A DNA stretch of 64,000 nucleotides. Source: Thiemannella venezuelensis (GTDB lineage: Bacteria; Actinomycetota; Actinomycetes; Streptosporangiales; Streptosporangiaceae). Positions within the stretch are counted from its first letter, which is position 1; each line of letters starts with the position of its first letter. The notes beneath the pieces were generated by a model, which worked only from the letters and a program-made list of their open reading frames with translations, made no database searches and had not been told where the DNA came from. Positions 9,745 to 17,468 of this stretch are shown piece by piece. The position numbers and the translations under genes were made by a program. The stretch is taken from the NCBI RefSeq assembly GCF_014203605.1, contig NZ_JACHJJ010000003.1, positions 186,001 through 250,000 of the forward strand. The letters run 5' to 3'.

Positions 9745-10973
9745 GCGGCCCTGCGGGAGGCTCCGCGAGCGCCCTCGCGGAGAGTGCTGCGGAGAGCGCG
9801 ACGGGCGGCCCCGCGGGTGGCGGCGTCCCGTCGGTGCTGCACGTCGCCCAGCCCGTGGAGGGCGGGGTGGCGGGCTACGTGGCCGCCGCCGCGGCCGACC
9901 AGGCGCGGCGCGGCTGGGACGTGGCCGTCGCCTGCCCCGGGCGGGGGCGCCTGCCCGCCGACCTGGCCGCGCTCGGCGTCCGCTGGCTGGAGTGGGAGGC
10001 GGGCAGATCGCCGGGCCCCGGCGTGCCCGGCGAGGCCCGGCGGCTGCGCGCCCTGGTCCGCCAGACCTGTCCGCACGCCGTCCACCTGCACTCCTCGAAG
10101 GCCGGGCTGGCGGGCCGGCTGGCGCTCCGCGGCGCGGTCCCCACGCTCTTCCAGCCGCACGGCTGGTCCTGGCTGGCCGCCCGGGGGGCGACGGCGCGGG
10201 CCGCCCTGGCGTGGGAGCGCGCGGCCGCCCGGTGGACCGGTCTGCTCGTGTGCGTGGGTGAGGGGGAGGCGGCGCTCGCCCGCGGGCAGGGCCTGCGGGG
10301 TGAGGTCGCGGTCGTCCGCAACGGGGTGGACCTCGGCCGGTTCCGCCCGGCCGGAGCCGGGGCCCGTGCGGAGGCCCGCGCGCTGCTCGGCCTCCCCGGG
10401 CACGCTCCCCTGGCCCTGTGCGCCGGTCGGGTCACCCGGCAGAAGGGGCAGGACGTGCTCGCCGGGGCGTGGGACATGGTCGCGGCGGAGTGCCCGGACG
10501 CCCTCCTCGCGGTCGTCGGCGACGGCGACCTCCTGCCCTCCCTGCGCGCGTCGGCCGGGCCCGGGGTGGTGTTCGCCGGCGCCGTCGGCGACGTGCGCCC
10601 CTGGTACGCCGCGGCCGACCTGGTCGTGCTCCCCTCCCGCTGGGAGGGGCTGCCGCTGACGGCGCTGGAGGCGCTGGCGAGCGGCCTCGCGGTGGTCGCC
10701 TCCGACGTGCCGGGGCTCTCGGAGGTGGTCACCCGCAAGGTCGGCGCGCTCGTCCCGCCGGAGGACGCCGCCGCGCTCGCCCGGGCGGTCGCCGTACGCC
10801 TCCGTCAGCCCGCGCTCGCCCGGGAGGAGGGGGAGGCCGGCGTCCGCCGGGCCGGGGACTTCGACCTCCGGGTCTCGCTGGGCCGGCTGGCGGCGCTGAC
10901 GTCCGGGATCATCGGGAAGATGGGCGGGGTCGCCCGCGCCGGAGCGGGTGCGACCGGCGCGACCGCCGGGTAG
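9741..10973 (+). CDS. Glycosyltransferase family 4 (last gene of the operon)
   Basis: A 410-residue GT-B transferase. The first 33 residues are a low-complexity Gly/Ala/Ser leader; the Rossmann domain then begins VPSVLHVAQPVEGGVAGYV. Family features are FQPHGWSWLAARG, VVRNGVDLGRFRP, CAGRVTRQKGQDVL and the E-x7-E site in EGLPLTALEALASGL. It couples to the Wzz-like gene by GTGA. Its last 169 bases are antisense to the 3' end of the GH26-like gene, and a strong hairpin lies ten bases after its stop. It probably adds a later sugar of the repeat; specificity is unknown. Confidence 0.9.
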   Translation: MSGPAGGSASALAESAAESATGGPAGGGVPSVLHVAQPVEGGVAGYVAAAAADQARRGWDVAVACPGRGRLPADLAALGVRWLEWEAGRSPGPGVPGEARRLRALVRQTCPHAVHLHSSKAGLAGRLALRGAVPTLFQPHGWSWLAARGATARAALAWERAAARWTGLLVCVGEGEAALARGQGLRGEVAVVRNGVDLGRFRPAGAGARAEARALLGLPGHAPLALCAGRVTRQKGQDVLAGAWDMVAAECPDALLAVVGDGDLLPSLRASAGPGVVFAGAVGDVRPWYAAADLVVLPSRWEGLPLTALEALASGLAVVASDVPGLSEVVTRKVGALVPPEDAAALARAVAVRLRQPALAREEGEAGVRRAGDFDLRVSLGRLAALTSGIIGKMGGVARAGAGATGATAG

Positions 10974-12007
10974 GGCGGCTCCTCCGCCGGGGCCGCCGGT
11001 CTCCCCGGCCCCGGCGGAGTGCCCGGCTCCGCGGGCGGGCGCTCCAGGTAGCGGCGGAAGACCACCGCCGACTCCGGGTTCGCGGGGCACTGCCAGACCC
11101 CGTGCGGGCAGTAGTCGGAGATCGAGTGGTAGACGACGTCGTGGGAGGAGATCCACTCCAGCATCCCCCGGACGTACTCGGGGCGGTCGCCCCTGCGGAA
11201 CAGCCCCCACTCCGGGAACGAGATCGGTTTGCCGTGCGCCCGCGCGAAGTCCGCGTGGTACCGCATGCCGTACGGCTGGCCCACGTAGTCGGCGAAGGTC
11301 TCCCCGGGCGGCTGGTCGTAGGTGTCCATGCCGATGATGTCGACCACGTCGTCACCGGGATAGCACTCCGGCCACGGGATGGCGTCGGGGCCGCGGCTCG
11401 GCGCGAAGTCGAAGCGGAAGCGCTGCCCGGGCACCGCGCGCATCGTGGCGACGATCCGCCGCCAGTAGGCCTTCCACGCTCCGGGGTCGGGGGCGCAGCG
11501 GCTGGAGTAGGTCGTCCCGTTCATCTCCCAGCCTAGGACGATGATCGTGTCGGCGGCTCCGCCGTCGACCAGCCGGGCCGCCAGCGTCCGGAAGACGAGG
11601 TCGAACACGCCCTTCGCGCCTGCGCCGAGGAGCGCCGCGACCGCGGCGTCGGGCAGGCTCCCCTCGTTCGGCGCGATCATGGGGACGTTGAGCGCCAGGA
11701 TCCGTCCCGGCTTCTCCGCGCGCCAGCGGATCCAGGGGTCCAGGATGAAGTCCGGTCCCCGCAGGGCGAGCCAGTTCTCACCGGGGAGGTAGGTCCGGCC
11801 GACGGTCGTCTCCAGGTCGCCGAGCCAGGACTCGAAGGCGGGCAGGCGCTCGGTGCCGCGCGCGTCGGAGGCGAGGAAGACGCCGAAGGAGGCGGTCCGG
11901 CCCGACGGTCCCCGATCGCCGCCGGTGATCGTGGCGGGCAGCACCAGCACTCCCAGGAAGGCCGCCGCGGCGATCAGCCCGCGGAGGTGAGCCTTTCCGA
12001 TCCTCAT
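10805..12007 (-). CDS. Secreted GH26-like glycoside hydrolase
   Basis: A 400-residue protein with an N-terminal signal peptide or anchor (LIAAAAFLGVLVLPATI). The hydrolase domain spans about residues 38-310. LGWEMNGTTY carries the expected acid/base Glu and KPISFPEWGLF the expected nucleophile Glu of GH26 beta-mannanase-like enzymes; GMDTYDQPPGETFADYV follows family pattern. Convergent with the exopolysaccharide operon, it may trim or release the polymer, as hydrolases in synthase-dependent and Wzy clusters do. The last 90 residues are Pro/Ala/Arg-rich, probably disordered, and overlap the neighbouring glycosyltransferase by 169 bases. Confidence 0.8.
   Translation of the reverse strand: MRIGKAHLRGLIAAAAFLGVLVLPATITGGDRGPSGRTASFGVFLASDARGTERLPAFESWLGDLETTVGRTYLPGENWLALRGPDFILDPWIRWRAEKPGRILALNVPMIAPNEGSLPDAAVAALLGAGAKGVFDLVFRTLAARLVDGGAADTIIVLGWEMNGTTYSSRCAPDPGAWKAYWRRIVATMRAVPGQRFRFDFAPSRGPDAIPWPECYPGDDVVDIIGMDTYDQPPGETFADYVGQPYGMRYHADFARAHGKPISFPEWGLFRRGDRPEYVRGMLEWISSHDVVYHSISDYCPHGVWQCPANPESAVVFRRYLERPPAEPGTPPGPGRPAAPAEEPPYPAVAPVAPAPARATPPIFPMIPDVSAASRPSETRRSKSPARRTPASPSSRASAG
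10983..11020 (+). terminator. GC-rich hairpin ending the exopolysaccharide operon
   Basis: A perfect 14-bp inverted repeat (CTCCGCCGGGGCCG at 10983-10996 and its complement at 11007-11020) encloses a 10-base loop, starting nine bases past the glycosyltransferase stop. No T-run follows, as is common in high-GC actinomycetes. It lies within the coding region of the opposite-strand GH26-like gene, in the part coding for its low-complexity tail. Confidence 0.65.
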
Positions 12008-12233
12008 TTCCTCTCATCCCCCTGCCGCCCGTTCCCTCCGGTGGCCGCGACCCGCCGGACACGCCGTCCGCCCACGATATAGACCTGCGCTTGGGATATG
12101 CATTACGGCGCGTTTTCGCCGCGAGTCGGGGAGGAATGCCACTATCGGCAAGAATTTACGGAGGGCCGGCCCCGGAGGACGACTTCCCGGCGACTCACCG
12201 GCGCAATAGCACCCCCATAGCAGAATGGACTTC

Positions 12234-12239
12234 TATAAT
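12234..12239 (+). promoter_or_regulatory. Consensus -10 element before the ATP-grasp gene
   Basis: A perfect TATAAT stands out in an AT-richer stretch, 53 bases before the ATP-grasp start. No matching -35 hexamer is present at 17-18 bases, so it may be an activator-dependent promoter or chance. Confidence 0.35.
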
Positions 12240-12292
12240 AAACGGCCGACAACGAGGTCCGGATCACCTGACGCACCTGGCGGGCACATTCA

Positions 12293-13594
12293 ATGAACGC
12301 GACCGAACCGGCGGAGAACAGCGGGCCACGCGGCGGAACCACCCGGACGGGGGCGGGCCCGATCCGGATGGACGCGGGCACGCCGGCGCTGGTGCTCCGC
12401 CTGGACGACAACCTCTTCCACCACGGCACGCTGGCGGCCGTCCGCTCGCTGGGCCGAGCCGGAGTGGAGGTGCACGCGGTCCTGGAGGGACCGCACGCGC
12501 CGGCCGCCCGCTCCCGGCACCTCACCCGCATGTACCGCTGGCCGGACGGGCCGAGGACCCCCGAGGCGCTGGTCGCCGCGCTGGAGTCGATCGCGGCGCG
12601 CATCGGGCGCCGCGCGCTCCTCATCCCGATGGACGACGCGGGCGCCATCTTCACCGCCGAGCACGCCGCCGCGCTCCGCCCGTCGTTCCTGCTGCCCGAC
12701 CAGGTCCCGGAGCTGCCCCGGCGGCTGGCCGACAAGGCGGCGCTGGCCGAGCTGTGCGCGAGCCTGGACATCGCCCAGCCCGAGACCCGCGTGATCAGGA
12801 GCGAGGCCGACGCCGCCGCCGCGGCCTCCGGCCTCGGGCTGCCGCTGATGGCCAAGTGGGCCAAGCCCTGGCTGCTGCCGCCGGGGTCCGGGCTGCGCAG
12901 CACCGCCCCGGTCCGCACACCGCAGGCGGCCGCGCGGATCTTCGCCCAGGCCGCCGGGCACGGCAGCGAGCTGCTGTTCCAGCGCTTCGTACCCGGCGCC
13001 CCCGGCTCCGACTGGTTCTTCCAGGGCTACTTCGGCGCGGGCTCGTCGTGCCTGCTCGGCGGGGCCGGACGCAAGGAGCGCGCCTACCCGCCCCGCGCCG
13101 GCCTGACGACGCTGGGCCGGTGGCTGCCCAACCCCCGCGTCGAGGCGGCGGCGCACCGGATCGCCGCCGCCCTCGGCTACCGGGGCGTCCTCGACCTCGA
13201 CTTCCGCCACGACGCCGCCGCGGACGTCTACTACCTGCTGGACTTCAACCCCCGGCTGGGGGCGCAGTTCCGCCTGTTCACCGACGACGGCGGCCTGGAC
13301 CTCGTCCGCGCGCTCCATCTCGACCTCACCGGCGGGGCCGTGCCGGAGGGCCGGCCCGCGTACGGGCGCACCTATCTGGTCGAGAACTACGACGCTTTCC
13401 CCGCATTCCACGATCGGCGCACCGGGGAACTCACCTACGCGGGCTGGCTGCGCTCCGTCCGGGAGGCCGACGAGTTCGCCTGGTTCTCCGCCGAGGACTT
13501 CAAACCCTTTGTGGCGATGACGAGACAGACCCTGAAACGAGGCTTTACCCGCATCGCACGTCGCCACCGGAATTCCCCGGCCGGGTCGCGTTAG
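12293..13594 (+). CDS. ATP-grasp carboxylate-amine/thiol ligase-like protein
   Basis: A 433-residue protein of the carbamoyl-phosphate-synthase-like ATP-grasp group. A pre-ATP-grasp Rossmann part begins TPALVLRLDDNLFHHGTL; the ATP-grasp domain has PLMAKWAKPWLLPPG, LLFQRFVPGAPGSDW and DLDFRHDAAADVYYLLDFNPRLG, the last supplying metal-binding Asp/Glu/Asn-type positions. It probably joins a carboxylate to an amine. The first 25 residues are unlike the family; an in-frame ATG at 12368 is an alternative start. A flavoprotein gene follows 105 bases downstream, and the two may modify the polysaccharide or make a small molecule. Substrates are unknown. Confidence 0.75.
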   Translation: MNATEPAENSGPRGGTTRTGAGPIRMDAGTPALVLRLDDNLFHHGTLAAVRSLGRAGVEVHAVLEGPHAPAARSRHLTRMYRWPDGPRTPEALVAALESIAARIGRRALLIPMDDAGAIFTAEHAAALRPSFLLPDQVPELPRRLADKAALAELCASLDIAQPETRVIRSEADAAAAASGLGLPLMAKWAKPWLLPPGSGLRSTAPVRTPQAAARIFAQAAGHGSELLFQRFVPGAPGSDWFFQGYFGAGSSCLLGGAGRKERAYPPRAGLTTLGRWLPNPRVEAAAHRIAAALGYRGVLDLDFRHDAAADVYYLLDFNPRLGAQFRLFTDDGGLDLVRALHLDLTGGAVPEGRPAYGRTYLVENYDAFPAFHDRRTGELTYAGWLRSVREADEFAWFSAEDFKPFVAMTRQTLKRGFTRIARRHRNSPAGSR

Positions 13595-13699
13595 GCTTCG
13601 GCGGTGCTTCGCGGCCCGAACCGATCCGACGGGCCCGCATCCTCTTTTTCCGGGCCACCCCTGTCTTTTCTGGACACCCCTGACGACCAAGGAGAATTC

Positions 13700-14950
13700 A
13701 TGCGTGCGCCGATGATCGATGTCGCCATTGTCGGAGCGGGCCCTTACGGCCTCTCCGTGGCGGCCCACGCCACCGCGGCCGGGCTGGACGCCCGCGTCTA
13801 CGGCCGCCCGATGGAGGCCTGGGAGCGGCACATGCCACGCGGGATGCTGCTGAAGTCGGAGCCGTTCGCATCGAACCTGGCCGACCCGGGCGGGAGCTAC
13901 GGGCTGGAGGCCTACTGCCGGCCGCGGGGGCTCCCCTGCGCCTACGGCGAGCCCATCCCGGTGGAGACGTTCGTCGACTACGGCAGGTGGTTCCGGTCGC
14001 AGGCCGTCGGGGACGCGCTCGACTCCTCGCCGGTGACCAAGATCCGCGCGGACGGCGAGCTGTTCACCGTCGAGCTGGAGACCGGCGAGACCGTCCCGGC
14101 CCGGGCGGTCGTCCTGGCCCTGGGGTTCCTCCCCTTCGCCCACCGGCCCGCCGCGCTCGCCGGGCTGCCCCCGGAGGTGGCGACGCACAGCTCCGAGCAC
14201 CACGACCTGTCGCGGTTCGCCGGCCTCGACGTCACGGTGGTGGGCGCCGGGCAGTCCGCGCTGGAGACCGCGGCGCTCCTGCTGGAGGAGGGAGCGCGGC
14301 CCCGGGTGGTGGCCCGGGGGGACGCGCTGCGCTGGAACAGCGTGCCCGGCGGGCGCAGGTCGGCCCTCGACCGGGCCCTGGCCCCGGTCTCCGGGCTGGG
14401 CACGGGCTGGCGTTCCTGGGTCTGGTCGGAGCTGCCGGGCACGGTGCGCCACCTGCCCGCGGGCACCCGCCGGCACATCGTCAGGACGACTCTCGGCCCG
14501 GCGGGGTCGTGGTGGCTGCGCAGGCGTTTCGACGGGCACGTCCCGGTGGTCCTGGGGCGGACCCTGGAGGCCGCGGCGCACCGCGACGGTGTGAGCCTGA
14601 CGCTGCGGGACGGTGCGGGCATGCGGGGCACGCTCCGCACCGACCACGTGATCGCGGCCACCGGCTACGTGGTGGACGTCGGGCGGATCGGCATCCTCGA
14701 CGGGAGGCTCACCCGCGCGATCCGCAGGAGCGGGACCTCGCCGAGGCTGTCGAAGAACTTCGAGACGTCCGTCAGCGGCCTGTACGCCGTCGGTCTGGCC
14801 GCGGCCGACACCTTCGGCCCGGTCATGCGGTTCGTGCACGGCGCCGGGTTCGCCGCCCGCCGGGTCACCCGCGGCCTGGTCTCCTCCCTGGGGGGCCGGC
14901 CCTCGCCCGCCGCCGCGCCGGCGCGGTCCATGGAGCACGCCGCCCCCTGA
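13700..14950 (+). CDS. FAD/NAD(P)-binding oxidoreductase (N-hydroxylating monooxygenase-like)
   Basis: A 416-residue two-dinucleotide-binding flavoprotein. The FAD site is VAIVGAGPYGLSVAAHA near residue 8 and the NAD(P) site VTVVGAGQSALETAALL near residue 175; VIAATGYVVDVG near residue 315 is the ATG-type motif of flavin monooxygenase and lysine/ornithine N-oxygenase relatives. The start at 13700 follows AAGGAG at 13689-13694, which excludes an in-frame start 96 bases upstream. It is transcribed with the ATP-grasp gene. Without visible substrate-binding signatures it could be a monooxygenase or a simple reductase. Confidence 0.8.
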   Translation: MRAPMIDVAIVGAGPYGLSVAAHATAAGLDARVYGRPMEAWERHMPRGMLLKSEPFASNLADPGGSYGLEAYCRPRGLPCAYGEPIPVETFVDYGRWFRSQAVGDALDSSPVTKIRADGELFTVELETGETVPARAVVLALGFLPFAHRPAALAGLPPEVATHSSEHHDLSRFAGLDVTVVGAGQSALETAALLLEEGARPRVVARGDALRWNSVPGGRRSALDRALAPVSGLGTGWRSWVWSELPGTVRHLPAGTRRHIVRTTLGPAGSWWLRRRFDGHVPVVLGRTLEAAAHRDGVSLTLRDGAGMRGTLRTDHVIAATGYVVDVGRIGILDGRLTRAIRRSGTSPRLSKNFETSVSGLYAVGLAAADTFGPVMRFVHGAGFAARRVTRGLVSSLGGRPSPAAAPARSMEHAAP

Positions 14951-15042
14951 CCGGGACTCCCGACGTGACGCGAATGTGACCAACCGGACGGCTCGGGCAG
15001 ACGTCTCACCGGGCAGGTTGCAAGAGCCATCGGGAGAAGACC

Positions 15043-16557
15043 ATGGAATCCGCTCCGGCCGGACGGACACTGGACAGGCGCACGCTCCTGCGGATCGGCG
15101 GCATCGCCGCCCTCACCGCGGGAGCGGGGCTTCCCGCGCGGACCCGGGCCGCCGCGGAGACGGGGACGGCCGCGCGGACCGGCCCCCGGCCGTCGGACTG
15201 GCGGGCGCTGGAACGCGGGCTGGACGGCAGGCTCATCCGCCCGGGCGACGCCGCCTACGACGCCGCCCGCCGGCTGTTCAACCCCGCCCACGACGCGGTA
15301 CGGCCGGCGGGCGTGGCCTACTGCGCCAACCCGTCCGACGTGGCCGAGTGCGTGAACTTCGCCCGCCGGATGGGCGTGCCGCCCGCCGTACGGTCCGGGG
15401 GGCACTCCTACGCCGGCTGGTCCACCGGGACCGGCCTGGTCATCGACGTCTCCCCCATGAACGCGGTGAGCCACTCCTCCGGCCGGGCGACCGTGGGGGC
15501 GGGGGCCAAGCTCGTCGACGTCTACGACAGGCTGGCCGCGGACGGGGTGAGCATCCCCGCGGGTTCCTGCCCCACGGTCGGGATCAGCGGGCTGGCGCTG
15601 GGCGGCGGGATCGGCGTGGTCGCCAGGAAGTACGGCCTGACCTGCGACGTGATGGAGTCGGTACGGATCGTCACGGCCGACGGCCGGGTGCTGGAGTGCG
15701 ACGCGGACCGCAACCCCGACCTGCTGTGGGCCTCGCGCGGCGGGGGCGGCGGCAACCTGGGGGTGGCGGTCTCGTTCCGCTTCCGGACCCACCGCGCGCG
15801 GGAGGCCACGGTGTTCTTCCTGCGCTGGCCGTGGGCGAGGGCGGCCGGGGCCGTACGGGCCTGGCAGGCGTGGGCGCCGTCGGCGCCGGACGAGATGTGG
15901 TCCACCCTGCACCTGAGCCGCGAGGGCGGGACGGACCTGCAGCTCGTCGGGGTCCACCTGGGCGGGAAGGCGGAGTGCGAGCGGCTGCTCGACCGGCTGG
16001 CCGACCGGATCGGACCGGTCTCCTCCAGCTCCGTCCGGAAGACGTCCTACCTGCAGGCCATGATGACCATGGCGGGCTGCGCCGGCCTCTCCGTCTCCCA
16101 GTGCCACCAGGGCGGCTCCCTGCCCGGCCGGACCCGCGACGGGCGGCTGCCGCGCGACCGCTTCACGGCCAAGTCCCACCTGGCCTACCGCCCCGTCTCC
16201 GAGGCCGGGGCCAGGGCGCTGGTCGCCGAGGTGGCCAGGCCCGGCAGCCACACCGTGCTCCTGGACGCCCTCGGCGGCGCGGTCGGCCGCGTCCGCCCGG
16301 ACGCCACCGCCTTCCCGCACCGGGCCGCGCTGTACAGCGTGCAGTACTACGCGCACCGCGCCGGGGCGGCCGGGTGGACCAGGAACGCGCACGCCGCGAT
16401 GCGCCCGCACTTCGGCGACCACGCCTACGTCAACTACATCGACCCGGAACTGCGGGGCTGGCGCGGCGCCTACTACGGCGCCAATGCCGACCGCCTCGCC
16501 CGCATCAAGGCCGCCCGCGACCCCGGCCGCCTCTTCCGCCTTCCCCAGGGCATCTGA
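15043..16557 (+). CDS. Tat-exported FAD-linked oxidase (BBE-like, probably bicovalent FAD)
   Basis: A 504-residue VAO-family oxidase. The N-terminus has a Tat signal (TLDRRTLLRIGGIAAL) ending near ARTRAAAE, so it acts outside the membrane with FAD bound before export. The FAD domain has VRSGGHSYAGWS, whose His should form the 8-alpha-histidyl bond, and AGSCPTVGISGLALGGG, whose Cys matches the 6-S-cysteinyl ligand of berberine-bridge-type enzymes. The C-terminus (YVNYIDPELRGW...YYGANADRLARIK) is the BBE domain. Such enzymes oxidise oligosaccharides or alcohols; beside the polysaccharide genes a sugar substrate is attractive but unproven. Confidence 0.88.
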   Translation: MESAPAGRTLDRRTLLRIGGIAALTAGAGLPARTRAAAETGTAARTGPRPSDWRALERGLDGRLIRPGDAAYDAARRLFNPAHDAVRPAGVAYCANPSDVAECVNFARRMGVPPAVRSGGHSYAGWSTGTGLVIDVSPMNAVSHSSGRATVGAGAKLVDVYDRLAADGVSIPAGSCPTVGISGLALGGGIGVVARKYGLTCDVMESVRIVTADGRVLECDADRNPDLLWASRGGGGGNLGVAVSFRFRTHRAREATVFFLRWPWARAAGAVRAWQAWAPSAPDEMWSTLHLSREGGTDLQLVGVHLGGKAECERLLDRLADRIGPVSSSSVRKTSYLQAMMTMAGCAGLSVSQCHQGGSLPGRTRDGRLPRDRFTAKSHLAYRPVSEAGARALVAEVARPGSHTVLLDALGGAVGRVRPDATAFPHRAALYSVQYYAHRAGAAGWTRNAHAAMRPHFGDHAYVNYIDPELRGWRGAYYGANADRLARIKAARDPGRLFRLPQGI

Positions 16558-16563
16558 GCCGCC

Positions 16564-16624
16564 GCCCCGGCCCCGCCGGCGAGGACCTCCGGAGCCGTGC
16601 CGGACGGCGGGGGCGGGCCGGGGC
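16564..16624 (+). terminator. Probable hairpin after the BBE-like oxidase
   Basis: A 10-bp perfect stem (GCCCCGGCCC at 16564-16573 with GGGCCGGGGC at 16615-16624) closes a long GC-rich loop that can itself pair, seven bases past the stop. It is likely an intrinsic terminator of the T-run-less actinomycete kind. Confidence 0.45.
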
Positions 16625-16685
16625 CCGGTCCCGGAGCGACCCGGTGAAACCCGTTGCGCACCTCCCGGCCTCGTCGGCATGATCA

Positions 16686-17333
16686 ATGGGTATGCGGCAC
16701 TTTCCGGTCTTCCGGCTCCGGGTGAGCACTCCGCGCCTGGAACTGCGGCTCCCCTCGCTCGACGACCTGGACGACCTCGCGGACCTGGCCGTCGAGGGCA
16801 TCCACGACCCGGAGAGCATGCCGTTCCTGTTCCCCTGGACCGACGCCGAGCCCGCCCGGCGGGCCTGGAGCGCGATCAGCTTCCACTTCCGCACGTGGGC
16901 GTCCTGGACCCCGCAGGAGTGGACCTGCCCCTTCGTCGTGGTCTGCGACGGGCGGATCGCCGGGGTCCAGGAGGTCTCGGCCACCGACTTCGCGGTCACC
17001 CGGGAGGTCTCCAGCGGCTCCTGGCTCGGCAGGCGCTTCCACGGCCGGGGCATCGGGACCGAGATGCGCACCGCCGTCCTCCACCTCGCCTTCGACGGCC
17101 TGGACGCCCTCTCGGCGACCTCGGGCGCGTTCACCGACAACCACGCCTCCCTCGCGGTCTCCCGCAAACTCGGCTACCGAGACGACGGCGTCGACGTCCG
17201 CTCCCGCCGGGGCGGGCGCGCCGAGACCCGGCGGCTGCGCCTGTCCCGGGACGACTGGACCACGCCGCCGGGATTCGAGGTCCACGGCCTGGAGCCGTGC
17301 CTGCCCCTGTTCGGCGCCGGCCCTACGGAGTAG
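16686..17333 (+). CDS. GNAT-family N-acetyltransferase
   Basis: A 215-residue acetyltransferase of the RimJ/RimL type. It starts LRVSTPRLELRLPSLDDL and has the acetyl-CoA loop as LGRRFHGRGIGTEMRTAVLHLAF near residue 115, followed by DNHASLAVSRKLGYRDDG, the usual C-terminal motif. It probably acetylates a protein N-terminus or small amine. ATG codons at 16686 and 16692 are both possible; neither has a clear ribosome-binding site, so the transcript may be leaderless. It stands alone between two operons. Confidence 0.85.
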   Translation: MGMRHFPVFRLRVSTPRLELRLPSLDDLDDLADLAVEGIHDPESMPFLFPWTDAEPARRAWSAISFHFRTWASWTPQEWTCPFVVVCDGRIAGVQEVSATDFAVTREVSSGSWLGRRFHGRGIGTEMRTAVLHLAFDGLDALSATSGAFTDNHASLAVSRKLGYRDDGVDVRSRRGGRAETRRLRLSRDDWTTPPGFEVHGLEPCLPLFGAGPTE

Positions 17334-17468
17334 GCGGCTCCGCGGGGCCTCCGCCGGCCCTGTCCCCCGCCCGACGGCCCTGTCCCCACGGCCCTGTCCC
17401 GGGACACCGTCCCGTGCCCGCCGGGACGGGGGTGCGGGTACGGTGTGGCGACCGGACCCGGAGGAGCA

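Noticed and set aside
12290-15070. 926-codon minus-strand open frame over the ATP-grasp and flavoprotein genes
   Set aside because: Translation is low-complexity Arg/Gly/Ala with no domain, while the plus strand has clear motifs and ribosome-binding sites.
17356-17400. Three copies of GGCCCTGTCC after the GNAT gene
   Set aside because: Short GC-rich direct repeats next to no recognisable element; likely simple slippage or part of a terminator.
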